Below are positions 1 to 8,776 of a stretch of 53,144 nt of DNA, piece after piece. Source of the DNA: Desulfuromonadaceae bacterium (GTDB taxonomy: Bacteria > Desulfobacterota > Desulfuromonadia > Geobacterales > Pseudopelobacteraceae); the NCBI GenBank assembly GCA_028712665.1, contig JAQTRC010000011.1:1-53144 (forward strand), written 5' to 3'. The notes under the pieces are model-generated. The model did no database searches, was not told where the DNA came from, and saw only the letters and a program-made list of their open reading frames with translations. The position numbers and the translations under genes were made by a program. The stretch's first letter is position 1, and each line of letters opens with the position of its first letter.

Positions 1-1034
1 GAACACTCAGTCATGTTCCCTCCGACAGCCTGCTAAACGTTGACCGCGCATTTGCAACCTGGAGCAATATTGCCGATCAGCCCATCTGGTTCTCGGTTGG
101 ACGCCGCCCCGCTACGAACGGCGCCCCAAGCAACCTGAGGCTGAACAACGAACGCCCCGGCAATGGCGGAACTCCCGCTCTGCTGGTTGACTACGCCTTT
201 GACGGCATGACGGTCGGTTATGCTCCCGACATCGACATGCTGCCGGGTGCCTATGCCAAGGTCTGTTACGGTCGTGGCTTCGACAGCGGCATAAAAGTCT
301 CATCTAATAGCATTAAAGACACAGATATGCTTGGGATTGCCGTGATTCCGGTCGATACAGATCCTCTGCGTGTCTGGCTGCAATGGAACCGCGGATTTGA
401 TATTTTCGATTTCCCGGCCATGAACAACACGATATTCGGCAATACCGCCCCTGCAGTTAATCTCGGCAGTATCGACTGGTACGGCATTGGCGCCATGAGC
501 ACCCTCAAGAAAGTCGGCCCAGGCAACCTGAATATTTTCGCCGACGTCGGCTTGAGCATTACCCATCCTAACAACAATGTATCCAATAACGCCGGTTTCC
601 AGGGTTTGATGACAGGCGAATTCTTTGCGCAGGATTTTGCTCCAAAAAGCAAAACAGGTTGGGCGGTATACGCTGGTATCCGCTATGACCTCCCGTCGAA
701 AACCAAGATCGGTTTCGAATTTAATCATGGATCCAAAGACTGGATTACCTTTGCCCCGGCTGCAGACGATATGTGGACAAGCAAAGTCGGTACCCGTGGC
801 AATGTCTATGAACCTTACATAATCCAGGAACTTAACCTCAAGCCTATTTCGTCGTATCTTAGCAAGGCATTTTTCAAGATCGGCTACCAGTACTATGACT
901 TCGAGTACTCAGGTAGTAACAACTGGGTTGGCGCTTCGAAGAAGATATCTTCTATCCAACCTACCGACTTGATGCTGCTGGCCCCCTTGAAATCAGCCCA
1001 TGACGTCTATGGCACTTTCGAAGTGAAGTTCTAG
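1..1034 (+). CDS. Outer-membrane porin-like protein, 5' truncated (DUF3373/ExtI-like)
   Basis: The reading frame (first whole codon at position 3) is open from the window edge to a TAG at 1032, so about 344 C-terminal residues are seen and the start is missing. The sequence alternates polar and hydrophobic residues, is rich in Gly, Asn, Tyr and Trp, contains no transmembrane helices, and ends in a terminal Phe (FEVKF), all typical of a Gram-negative beta-barrel. It resembles the putative porins that Geobacter places next to rhodanese and cytochrome genes (DUF3373 or ExtI type), but I cannot run a profile to prove the family. Its likely role is passage of an anion, or hosting of an electron conduit, across the outer membrane for the respiratory genes downstream. 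A strong terminator follows. An internal ATG at 207 is not the real start, because the frame continues upstream with barrel-like sequence. Confidence 0.75.
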   Translation, partial: TLSHVPSDSLLNVDRAFATWSNIADQPIWFSVGRRPATNGAPSNLRLNNERPGNGGTPALLVDYAFDGMTVGYAPDIDMLPGAYAKVCYGRGFDSGIKVSSNSIKDTDMLGIAVIPVDTDPLRVWLQWNRGFDIFDFPAMNNTIFGNTAPAVNLGSIDWYGIGAMSTLKKVGPGNLNIFADVGLSITHPNNNVSNNAGFQGLMTGEFFAQDFAPKSKTGWAVYAGIRYDLPSKTKIGFEFNHGSKDWITFAPAADDMWTSKVGTRGNVYEPYIIQELNLKPISSYLSKAFFKIGYQYYDFEYSGSNNWVGASKKISSIQPTDLMLLAPLKSAHDVYGTFEVKF

Positions 1035-1043
1035 ACTGAGCTT

Positions 1044-1080
1044 TACCCGGGCAGGAGACCGCCTGCCCGGGTAATTCTTT
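1044..1080 (+). terminator. Rho-independent terminator after porin gene
   Basis: A perfect 12-bp stem (1044-1055 with 1062-1073, core CCCGGGCAGG/CCTGCCCGGG) with a 6-nt loop is followed by a T-rich stretch (attctttatttc). It lies 10 bases after the porin stop codon. Confidence 0.85.
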
Positions 1081-1167
1081 ATTTCAGTCGCATGCAGATT
1101 TACGGCACTCTGGTATACTTATTCAAATAATCAATAACAAGATATTAACGAGTAATAGGAGTAAAAC

Positions 1168-1491
1168 ATGAAAAAAATAGTCTCAGTTGTAATGCTGCTA
1201 GCCGTGATGGTTGTTTCGACAGTTGCATTTGTGCAGACCGCCAGCGCCGAAGAAGTGAAGATGGTCGGCACTATTTCGAAAATTGAGATGGCTGCCGATG
1301 GCAAATCTGCTACCGCTATTCTTAAAGACAGCAAAACCGAGGAAAGTGTGACAATTATCGTTTCCGATGAACTGACCCTCGACAAGTTCAAGGATAAGCG
1401 CATTGTTGAAGGTGATGAAATTCGCTGCAAGTTTGACAAAGCAGATGGCAAGAACAGCAGCAAGATGTTTAAAAAAACTGCCGGTTGTTAG
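1168..1491 (+). CDS. Small exported protein of unknown function
   Basis: 107 residues. An N-terminal signal peptide (MKKIVSVV..., hydrophobic core to about residue 24, likely cut after ASA near residue 27) precedes a charged domain of about 80 residues with alternating beta-like segments and two Cys, one near the middle of the C-terminal half and one as the very last residue (TAGC). The start is supported by AGGAG at 1157-1161, 6 bases before the ATG. It lies between a porin and a rhodanese/heme protein, so it probably acts in the periplasm with them; the position matches the small periplasmic protein of Geobacter ext-type clusters (inference). I do not recognise a named domain. The C-terminal Gly-Cys also occurs in the Lys-rich protein at 9222-9446. 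Confidence 0.8.
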   Translation: MKKIVSVVMLLAVMVVSTVAFVQTASAEEVKMVGTISKIEMAADGKSATAILKDSKTEESVTIIVSDELTLDKFKDKRIVEGDEIRCKFDKADGKNSSKMFKKTAGC

Positions 1492-1596
1492 CAAGTTAGA
1501 AAATATTTTCTCCGTTTTTGAACAGAAATGCTTTACTCAACGCAATTATTCTTTTTATCACTGTCAGGCCCCAATTTGTAGAAGAGGAGAAGATTC

Positions 1597-3000
1597 ATGA
1601 CCAAGAATACGCTTCTGTTTACTCTGGCTCTCTGTATATCAGCAACAACAGCATTTGCGGCTGGGCCGGCTGCATCGGCAGCTTCAGCTGCCAAACCTGC
1701 TATTGCAAAACAATGCGCCCTCTGTCACAAGGCCGAGCCTGGTGCAGTTCGCGGCAATTTTGATATTGTAACGTTCAAAGCCAAAACCATACAGGTGAAG
1801 ATCGACGATGCGGTTGAACTGCTCAAATTTGATGAAGATGATATCAAGGTCGTAGACGGTGCGGGCAAGACCGGTGATGGAGAGTTTTTGAAGGACAACC
1901 TGGTTAAAAGAGGGCATGAAATCAAGGTCGAATTCAGTGAAAAGGATGGCGTCAAGACAGCGGTGAAACTGATTGTGAAACCTCCTGTCAAGATCTCTGA
2001 CGACATGCTGCTGAAAACTGCCGATATCGAGAAGCTTGTTGCCAAAGGACCGGAAAAAGGGAAATATTTTCTCTATGACTCACGCCCTCTCCTCCGCTTC
2101 CAGGAAGGCGCCATACCTACCGCAATCAATCTGCCGTTCCCCTCCTTTGACAAGATGGCTGAAAAACTGCTGCCCAATGACAAGAACGCACTTATCATAT
2201 TTTACTGCTCAGGTCCCACCTGTAGCATGAGCCCAGGTTCGGCCGCCAAAGCCGGGAAACTCGGCTATACCAACATCAAGGTTTACAGGGACGGCATGCC
2301 GGGATGGCAAGAGAAAAACTATGGCGTTATCTCAAGCCTATTCCTGAAAGAGGCATGGATTGACAAAAATATCCCCCATGTTCTTTTTGACGCTCGCAGT
2401 TTGAGAGGAGCCGCCAAAGGCTTTATCAAGGGTGCTGTATCTTTTCCTGCAAAACAGGCAGCCAAGCTTGTCAAGGGAGTTGACGTCAAGAAGAATGCCC
2501 CGATCATAGTGTATGACCAGAAGGGGGGCAAAGATTCGGAGACGGTCACCAAGGAGCTGATCAAAGCCGGATTTAACAGGGTATCGCTGCTGTCCGGCGG
2601 ATTCGAAGCATGGCAGTCAGCCAAATATGATGTTGCGACCGGCAAGCTGACGTCTAAAGCAACCTATACTCCAAAACTCCGTCCGGGCGAGATCAATCTT
2701 GACGAGTTCAAAAAATACGCTGCAGAGCTCCCCTCTTCCGTAATGATCATCGATGCCCGTAGCACTAAAGAGGGGAATGCCGGCATGCTCAAGGGCGCCA
2801 AGCTGATCCCGGTCGATGAGATCAAGGATCGCCTAGCCGAGATTCCAAGGGAGAAACTGATTGTATTTTACTGTAATACCGGAGTGTTAGCGGAAATAGG
2901 CTATAACACGCTCAAGGAACTGGGTTACACCAACGTTAAATTTGTTAATGCCAGGATCAAATTCGAGAAGAACGGCACTTACGAGATATCACCAGGTTGA
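1597..3000 (+). CDS. Exported triple-rhodanese protein with one heme c motif
   Basis: 467 residues with a signal peptide (cut near residue 21, AFA/AG). A single heme-binding motif CALCH is at residues 40-44, followed by a beta-rich stretch to about residue 130 and then three rhodanese-like domains (about 135-240, 245-350, 360-465). Domain 1 has a Cys in the active loop (C204, FYCSGPTC), domain 2 has Asp-Gln-Lys where the Cys should be, and domain 3 again has a Cys (C426, FYCNTG). Rhodaneses carry persulfide or selenide sulfur on that Cys, so this protein could bind or hand over sulfane sulfur or selenium in the periplasm. The ribosome site is gaggag at 1584-1590. It lies between a porin-like gene and an octaheme cytochrome. 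The mix of a heme motif and tandem rhodaneses is unusual; substrate is unknown. Confidence 0.85.
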   Translation: MTKNTLLFTLALCISATTAFAAGPAASAASAAKPAIAKQCALCHKAEPGAVRGNFDIVTFKAKTIQVKIDDAVELLKFDEDDIKVVDGAGKTGDGEFLKDNLVKRGHEIKVEFSEKDGVKTAVKLIVKPPVKISDDMLLKTADIEKLVAKGPEKGKYFLYDSRPLLRFQEGAIPTAINLPFPSFDKMAEKLLPNDKNALIIFYCSGPTCSMSPGSAAKAGKLGYTNIKVYRDGMPGWQEKNYGVISSLFLKEAWIDKNIPHVLFDARSLRGAAKGFIKGAVSFPAKQAAKLVKGVDVKKNAPIIVYDQKGGKDSETVTKELIKAGFNRVSLLSGGFEAWQSAKYDVATGKLTSKATYTPKLRPGEINLDEFKKYAAELPSSVMIIDARSTKEGNAGMLKGAKLIPVDEIKDRLAEIPREKLIVFYCNTGVLAEIGYNTLKELGYTNVKFVNARIKFEKNGTYEISPG

Positions 3001-3002
3001 AG

Positions 3003-3049
3003 TAATTGCGTGTGCAATTTCCTTCGCATTGAGGAATTGCACACGTAAT
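3003..3049. repeat. Inverted repeat after the rhodanese gene
   Basis: Imperfect palindrome built on GTGTGCAATT / AATTGCACAC with a loop around 3024-3030, directly behind the stop codon. No clean T-run follows within 15 bases (the first poly-T is at about 3071-3078), so it may be a weak terminator or an mRNA-stabilising hairpin. The next gene starts 180 bases after the stop. Confidence 0.45.
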
Positions 3050-3180
3050 GCTTTCTCACGGTTAGCCCTCTTTTTTTTAGCTCCAACTATATATAAATCA
3101 ATATAATTGGAACATGCACTGCGTTGCTGGCATGTCATTTTTAAATGTATGAGTGTGCCTGAAATCGAAAGGAAGAAATT

Positions 3181-4548
3181 ATGTCTGGCAAAATTATAGC
3201 GATCTTAATGGGATGTACTTTGCTATCAACAGCCGTTCAGGCCAAGGAGCATCCAGGAAAAGAGAAGATACTCAAGGATGGTTACCAGGGTCCCAAAACG
3301 TGTGAAAAATGCCATCCCGGAAAAGCCGCTGAGTTTCTTAAAACGGTCCATTGGAAGCATGCCTCAAAAGTGGATCATGTTGACAACATCAACCCAAACG
3401 AAGAATACGGCATGAAAAACCGTATCTACACTATGTGCAACGGCAACGACATCGTCAATAATCTGAAAGAAGTGCCGCCGAACGCTCTCGGAAAGACCAA
3501 GTTTACCGGTTGCAATACCTGCCATCCGGGTGATCACACCAGTGATGTCGGTAGCACCGGACCCCAGGCCGAACAAGCCATAGACTGCCTGATATGCCAT
3601 TCTACGAAGTATGATTTCAGCAAAAGAAAGCCGGTCAAGGACAGTAACGGCAAGGTCGTGATGACACAGGATCGGAGCACCGAGGCAGCCGCCAACGTTG
3701 GGAGGCCTACCATAAAAAATTGCATGGTCTGTCACGAGGCGGCCGGTGGCGGGGCCATGATCAAACGTGGATTTTCAATGGCCAAGGATGCCGAGGTTCA
3801 CGTTACAAAGGGTATAATTTGCATTGACTGTCATCAGGTAAAAAACCATAAATTCCCAACTGGTCGTGATCCCAACAACTGGGCTCATGACGGTATCTAC
3901 ATGACCTGTGTTGGTGAATGCCACAGTGTCAAACCACATAGTGATGCCGATTACAACAGGCATACAGCAAAAATTGCCTGCCAAACCTGCCATATCCCGA
4001 AAACTGGCGGGGCATTTTCGAAAGACTTCACCAAATGGGAGAAGCAATCTAACGGTTTTTATGAGCCTTCCACGTTGAAGCGCGAAGTTAATGAAACTGC
4101 TCCCGTGTACGCTTGGTACAACCTGACCGTCAGCAATACGCCAAAGTTTATCGGCCCTAAAGGGAGCAGAACCGATGGTAAAAGCAAGATTTACCCGTTC
4201 AAAATTTTCCAGGGTAAAGCCTATTTCAACAAGAAGAACGGTCAGCTGCTTTCAATGGATTTTGCTCCGCCCATAGCAAATGGTGATTCACTTGCCGGAG
4301 TTGCGTCTGCCGCCAAAATACTTGGCATAAAGGATTATGAACCGGTTCCTGGATGGCAGACAATATACTTTGGAAGCAACCATCAGGTTGCACCCAAGAA
4401 CAAGGCGCTGATCTGTGCCAACTGCCATGCGCTAAATGGAGTGCTTAATTTTAAAGAGCTGGGATACAGCCCCAAGGAAGCGGAGAAACTTACCAATCCA
4501 GAACTATATTTTGAAAAATTGCTCAAACTGCAGCAGGAGAATGAATAG
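3181..4548 (+). CDS. Octaheme c-type cytochrome, tetrathionate-reductase (OTR) type
   Basis: 455 residues with a signal peptide ending about QA/K at residue 21-22. Eight heme motifs are seen: CEKCH (C41), CNTCH (111), CLICH (136), CMVCH (181), CIDCH (214), CVGECH (243, a three-residue spacer instead of two), CQTCH (267) and CANCH (412). The long heme-free stretch between hemes 7 and 8, and the length, fit the periplasmic octaheme family typified by Shewanella OTR, whose members reduce tetrathionate and also nitrite or hydroxylamine in vitro. Family assignment is from layout and is moderately sure; the true substrate is not visible. The start follows gaaaggaag (about 3168-3176). It is separated from the molybdenum enzyme genes by a terminator but points the same way, and the rhodanese gene upstream suggests sulfur or selenium chemistry. 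Confidence 0.82.
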   Translation: MSGKIIAILMGCTLLSTAVQAKEHPGKEKILKDGYQGPKTCEKCHPGKAAEFLKTVHWKHASKVDHVDNINPNEEYGMKNRIYTMCNGNDIVNNLKEVPPNALGKTKFTGCNTCHPGDHTSDVGSTGPQAEQAIDCLICHSTKYDFSKRKPVKDSNGKVVMTQDRSTEAAANVGRPTIKNCMVCHEAAGGGAMIKRGFSMAKDAEVHVTKGIICIDCHQVKNHKFPTGRDPNNWAHDGIYMTCVGECHSVKPHSDADYNRHTAKIACQTCHIPKTGGAFSKDFTKWEKQSNGFYEPSTLKREVNETAPVYAWYNLTVSNTPKFIGPKGSRTDGKSKIYPFKIFQGKAYFNKKNGQLLSMDFAPPIANGDSLAGVASAAKILGIKDYEPVPGWQTIYFGSNHQVAPKNKALICANCHALNGVLNFKELGYSPKEAEKLTNPELYFEKLLKLQQENE

Positions 4549-4560
4549 TGACCTGACCCG

Positions 4561-4590
4561 AAGGGGCGTGCCTGAATCACGCCCTTTTAT
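4561..4590 (+). terminator. Terminator after the octaheme cytochrome
   Basis: Stem AAGGGGCGTG (4561-4570) pairs with CACGCCCTTT (4578-4587) across a 7-nt loop and runs into TTTTATT. One G-T pair is needed. It is 12 bases after the stop codon and separates this gene from the molybdenum enzyme operon at 4666. Confidence 0.8.
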
Positions 4591-4665
4591 TCATGAAATA
4601 GAGCCGCACAAGCTTCAACCTTTAACAAATATCATCATACACCAAAACAATATCAGGAGGTAAAT

Positions 4666-6864
4666 GTGTCGCTAAAATTTTCACGCAGGACATTCCTCAA
4701 GGCTACAGGTGCGGCCACAGCAGGTATAACTGTCGCCGCAACATTGCCGAAGGTCTTAAAATCATGGGCAGAAGAGGAGGGGCAGAAGGAGCTGAAACAG
4801 ATCCCGACCTTCTGCGAACTCTGTTTCTGGAACTGCGGCTTGATCGCCAAGGTCGAGAACAACAAGGTCGTCAAAATCGACGGCAACCCGTTGAGCCTTC
4901 GTGGACGGGGCCGTCTCTGCGGTCGCGGCAACTCGGCGCTGGGGGCGCTCTATGACCCGGACCGCCTCAAATTTCCGATGATTAACGTAGGCAAGCGAGG
5001 TGAACCGGTCTGGAAAAGGGCAACCTGGGATGAAGCACTCGCTCTGATCGCGCAGAAGATGAAAGGGATCAAGGAGAAACATGGTGCAGAGTCCATGGCG
5101 CTGTTCTCGCATGGAACCGGTGGAGCTTTCTGGAAGCACCTGCTCAAGGCATACGGTTGCAGCAACTACACTGCCCCCTCGTTTGCCCAATGCAGGGGTC
5201 CTCGTGATATAGGGTTTTACCTGACCTACGGGGCAGATGTCGGTTCACCCGAATACTACGATTTCAGCAAAAGCAAGTACATTGTTCTGCTCGGCTCGCA
5301 CCTCGGAGAGAATGCACATAACAGCCAGGTGCAGGACATCATGGGTGGGCTGGCCGATGGTGCAAAGCTGACAGTGGTCGATCCACGCCTCTCCAATATC
5401 GCCTCCAAGGCCGACCGTTGGCTGCCGATCAAACCTGCTACCGATATGGCGCTACTATTGGCCTGGATCAGGATTATCATTGAAGAGGGTTTGTACGACA
5501 AGGAGTATATTGAAAAATATGCTTCCGGATTCAGCGAACTGCGCGCGGCTGTGCAGCAGTATACCCCGCAATGGGCCGAGGCCGAGACAACCATCCCGAG
5601 CGACACCATCGTCAAGGTCGCCCGCGAGATGGGTAAGAACGCTCCGCATGTCTGCGTCGGCGCCGGTCGCTACTCAGTCTGGTATGGTGACGATACCCAA
5701 CGCAGCCGGGCCATCGCCATACTCAATGCCCTGCTCGGCACCTGGGGGCGCGAGGGTGGGTATTTCTTGCCTGCCAAGGGTGGTGTGCCCGAATATCCGG
5801 GCCTCCCGGCATATCCGCCCCACGAAGATGTCCCCAAGCTGGATGCCGCCTATCCGTTTGCCGCACTCCAGACGACTACCTCCATCAAGCAGGCCTCTAT
5901 CACCGGGAAGCCGCACCCGATCAAGGGGTGGTTCATCTACGGCTGCAACCTGATGAAGACCATGCCGGACAAGCAGGAAACCATCAAGGCCCTCCAGAAC
6001 CTCGATCTTGTCGTTGCCATTGATGTGCTGCCGGTCGACATCATCGCCTGGGCCGATGTAGTTCTGCCGGAATGCACCTATATGGAGCGCTACGACAACC
6101 TCAATATCGGCAAGTTCAAGGATCTGGAGATATCCCTGCGGCAGCCGGCGGTTGATCCGCTCTGGGAGTCCAAACCATCCTGGTGGATCACCAAGGAACT
6201 TGCCGGCAAGCTTGGCCTGGCCTCCTACTTTCCATGGAAGGATGGCGAGGAGTATCTGGCCAAACGTTGTGAGGCGGGTGGCATTGATTTTGCCGAACTA
6301 AAGAAAAAAGGGGTCCTCGTAAAGACGGACAAGTCGGCCCCTTACATCACCGCCGACAGTCAGCCGGAATTTGGCACCCCTTCCGGTAAGATAGAGCTGT
6401 ACTCCAAACAGCTGGAGGAGAAGGGGTTTGATCCAGTACCGAAATACACCAAACACCCTCAGCCCCCTGCCGGCCATTTCCGTCTGCTGTTCGGTCGTTC
6501 ACCGCTGCACAGCTTCTCACGCACCACCAACAACTTTATGCTGACCGATCTGCAGAAAGAAAACGCACTCTGGATCAACGCAAAAAAGGGGAAAGAGCTG
6601 GGATTGGCAAACGGGGAATATGTCTTACTCGTAAATCAGGATGGGATTGCTGCACCAGGCAAGATCAAAGTCAAACTGACCCAGCGTATGCGCGATGACG
6701 CCGTCTATATGTACCACGGCTTCGGCGTTCATTCAAAAGGAATGACCCGGGCCAATAATCAGGGAATAGCGGATGATGATCTGATCTCGAAATATGTAAT
6801 TGACCCGATCATGGGCGGTACCGCCATGCGCGGCATTTTTGTCAAGATTGTGAAGGGGGCCTAG
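4666..6864 (+). CDS. Tat-exported molybdopterin oxidoreductase, catalytic subunit (PsrA/PhsA-like)
   Basis: 732 residues. Start is GTG at 4666 behind AGGAGG (4655-4660); the overlapping ATG at 4664 leads to a stop after two codons. The N-terminus has a twin-arginine motif (SRRTFLK) and hydrophobic segment, so the folded enzyme goes to the periplasm through Tat (tatC is at 43651-44496). A [4Fe-4S] site follows, C50-x2-C53-x3-C57-x27-C85, then the molybdopterin-guanine-dinucleotide domains. C176 (AQCRG) sits where this branch of the DMSO-reductase family places the Mo ligand, and Cys there is typical of polysulfide, thiosulfate and tetrathionate/selenite-type enzymes. Followed 2 bases later by an NrfD-like subunit and a ferredoxin subunit, giving a standard quinone-coupled three-part reductase (or oxidase). 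The substrate cannot be read from the sequence; neighbours favour sulfur or selenium compounds. Confidence 0.88.
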   Translation: MSLKFSRRTFLKATGAATAGITVAATLPKVLKSWAEEEGQKELKQIPTFCELCFWNCGLIAKVENNKVVKIDGNPLSLRGRGRLCGRGNSALGALYDPDRLKFPMINVGKRGEPVWKRATWDEALALIAQKMKGIKEKHGAESMALFSHGTGGAFWKHLLKAYGCSNYTAPSFAQCRGPRDIGFYLTYGADVGSPEYYDFSKSKYIVLLGSHLGENAHNSQVQDIMGGLADGAKLTVVDPRLSNIASKADRWLPIKPATDMALLLAWIRIIIEEGLYDKEYIEKYASGFSELRAAVQQYTPQWAEAETTIPSDTIVKVAREMGKNAPHVCVGAGRYSVWYGDDTQRSRAIAILNALLGTWGREGGYFLPAKGGVPEYPGLPAYPPHEDVPKLDAAYPFAALQTTTSIKQASITGKPHPIKGWFIYGCNLMKTMPDKQETIKALQNLDLVVAIDVLPVDIIAWADVVLPECTYMERYDNLNIGKFKDLEISLRQPAVDPLWESKPSWWITKELAGKLGLASYFPWKDGEEYLAKRCEAGGIDFAELKKKGVLVKTDKSAPYITADSQPEFGTPSGKIELYSKQLEEKGFDPVPKYTKHPQPPAGHFRLLFGRSPLHSFSRTTNNFMLTDLQKENALWINAKKGKELGLANGEYVLLVNQDGIAAPGKIKVKLTQRMRDDAVYMYHGFGVHSKGMTRANNQGIADDDLISKYVIDPIMGGTAMRGIFVKIVKGA

Positions 6865-6866
6865 AC

Positions 6867-8024
6867 ATGCAACTATTTGGAGTTCTTATTCCTGAAAAGG
6901 CACAGTTAATGTCTACAGTGAACGATGTGGCCAAAGGAAGAGCCGGCATCTCACTGTACGCATCACTCTTTGGCCTGCTGATCGGATTCTACGCTATCGC
7001 GGCCATCTTCATCCAGGGGCACGCCCATACCATCAACACCTCCAACCTGGTTCCATGGGGATTGCAGATATCGACATATATCTATTTTGCGCTACTCAGC
7101 ACAGGCTGTACCTTCGTCAATTTCTTCGGGCACCTATTTTTTGAAAAGCAGTACAAGCCATTCGCGTCCCGGATCATTTTTGTCGGTATTATTACAGCCT
7201 TGGCAGCATTCTTCTCTCTGGCAACCGAGATGGGACGCATAGACCGGATGTACAATTTCATACTTTCTCCCAACCCGAAGTCTCCCATGTTCTGGATGGG
7301 CATCTGGTATACCTGTTACCTGATTATTATTACCTGGGAGTACATCAATATCCAGACCAACAAACATTCCAGCAGGATCATGTGGGGCGCTTTTTTCATC
7401 GCCGTATTCACCCACAGTACGCTGGGAAGCCTGCTGGGATCGGTCAGTTCACGTGTCTACTACTACAGCGCACTGATGCCGATTTACTTCCTTTTCATCG
7501 CCTTCCTGACCGGTTGCTCGCTGACTACGATCATCGCCGCCATAACAGTCAAGCAGAAAAAACTGGACGAGAACTTTCATCTTCATCCGTTTATAACATT
7601 GCTGAAGGTTGGATTGGGCCTGGCGCTTGTGATCTCCTTCTGGCGAACCATGATCGGTCTCTCGGCTCATCTGGAGGGATCCGAGGTGTTCTCTCTGACG
7701 TTGATTAATAGCGTACTGTTCGGTATCGTGGTCGTCATCATAATCCCATATATTCTGCTCAAAATAGGCAAAAGCGCAAACTGGCTGCTTTTTGTCGGAC
7801 TCTTCATCATGGGAACCCAGCTTAAAGCCCGTAACGATCTGGTTGTAGGCGCGTTCAAGGTTCCGGTCTTCAGGGTCTATGATATGCCTGAAGTAGTCCA
7901 CTACACACCATCTATTTACGAGAATCTCGTAGTTGTGGCATCCGCTTCGCTCGTTATGGTGCTGTATATTGTATTTGAGCGCTCAGGCGTTTTTGATGCC
8001 CGGAACATCAAGGAGGACCACTGA
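6867..8024 (+). CDS. NrfD/PsrC-like membrane quinol subunit
   Basis: 385 residues with about ten hydrophobic helices across the whole length and short loops, matching the NrfD/PsrC family that exchanges electrons with the quinone pool and anchors the Mo and Fe-S subunits. The start at 6867 follows GGGGG four bases upstream of the previous gene's stop; a second in-frame ATG at 6909 (MSTVND) is also possible and removes only 14 residues. It is 2 bases from the catalytic subunit and 2 bases before the ferredoxin subunit, so the three are surely one operon. In this family the subunit has no heme and quinone binding is near the periplasmic face. Confidence 0.88.
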   Translation: MQLFGVLIPEKAQLMSTVNDVAKGRAGISLYASLFGLLIGFYAIAAIFIQGHAHTINTSNLVPWGLQISTYIYFALLSTGCTFVNFFGHLFFEKQYKPFASRIIFVGIITALAAFFSLATEMGRIDRMYNFILSPNPKSPMFWMGIWYTCYLIIITWEYINIQTNKHSSRIMWGAFFIAVFTHSTLGSLLGSVSSRVYYYSALMPIYFLFIAFLTGCSLTTIIAAITVKQKKLDENFHLHPFITLLKVGLGLALVISFWRTMIGLSAHLEGSEVFSLTLINSVLFGIVVVIIIPYILLKIGKSANWLLFVGLFIMGTQLKARNDLVVGAFKVPVFRVYDMPEVVHYTPSIYENLVVVASASLVMVLYIVFERSGVFDARNIKEDH

Positions 8025-8026
8025 AA

Positions 8027-8743
8027 ATGGAACAGTTTGAAGGTAAAGATATTTTGGAAATCATGCAGACTGATCTGCAGCGCGCCCTGAAAAAACCGCG
8101 CAAGGAGCGGCGCTGGGCCATGGCAATTGATTTGAAGAAATGTATCGGTTGCCACGCCTGCACCACTGGTTGCATGTCTGAAAACCTGACTCCGCCCGAT
8201 ATACACTACCGCCCGGTCAAGGAAGAGGAGATCGGCGAATACCCCAACACCAGCATGCGCTTTCTACCCCGCCCCTGCATGCAGTGTGATTCCCCGACCT
8301 GCACCCCGGTATGTCCGGTTACGGCCACCTATAAACGGGATGACGGCCTGGTGGTCATCGACTATAATAAGTGCATCGGCTGCCGTTACTGCATTGTAGC
8401 CTGTCCCTACGGAGCCCGTTCGGCTGATTCAGGACATTACTACACCGGCGATTTTCACGACAAGACATACGAGGTGGAGAACTCCGGCGAATATGGCAAG
8501 AGCTTCAAACGGAAGAGCCACTGGCATTCGCCCATAGGCAATGCCCGTAAATGTCACTTCTGCATCCACCGTGTTGAAAAGGGTGAATTGACCCGCTGCA
8601 CCACGACCTGCCTTGGTGGGGCTACCTTCTTTGGCGATATCAATGATCCGGAGGCTTTAATCACCAAGCTGATATCCAAGCTTAATGTGTTCAGATATCG
8701 GGAAGAACTGGGAACTAAACCTATGGTGTATTATATAACGTAA
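8027..8743 (+). CDS. Four-cluster ferredoxin subunit (PsrB/NrfC-like)
   Basis: 238 residues, no signal peptide. Sixteen cluster ligands appear in four groups: CIGCHACTTGC, CMQCDSPTCTPVC, CIGCRYCIVAC, and CHFC...RCTTTC. Together these give four [4Fe-4S] clusters wired as in PsrB, PhsB, DmsB and TtrB, carrying electrons between the NrfD-like quinol subunit and the Mo subunit. Lack of its own signal fits hitch-hiking export with the Tat-signal-bearing catalytic subunit. The N-terminal 30 residues before the first cluster are somewhat longer than usual and basic (KKPRKERR). Starts 2 bases after the NrfD gene with AAGGAGG at about 8009-8015. Confidence 0.9.
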   Translation: MEQFEGKDILEIMQTDLQRALKKPRKERRWAMAIDLKKCIGCHACTTGCMSENLTPPDIHYRPVKEEEIGEYPNTSMRFLPRPCMQCDSPTCTPVCPVTATYKRDDGLVVIDYNKCIGCRYCIVACPYGARSADSGHYYTGDFHDKTYEVENSGEYGKSFKRKSHWHSPIGNARKCHFCIHRVEKGELTRCTTTCLGGATFFGDINDPEALITKLISKLNVFRYREELGTKPMVYYIT

Positions 8744-8776
8744 TTCATTACTGAAAATCCTGTCGAGGGGGGAATC

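Noticed and set aside
3050-3180. Possible sigma-54 promoter or c-di-GMP (GEMM) riboswitch ahead of the octaheme gene
   Set aside because: No TGGCAC-N5-TTGC match and no GEMM core were found; only short dyads such as ACATGC/GCATGT are present.
4664-4675. ATG at 4664 as start of the Mo enzyme
   Set aside because: It leads to a stop codon after two codons; the overlapping GTG at 4666 opens the real frame with the Tat signal.
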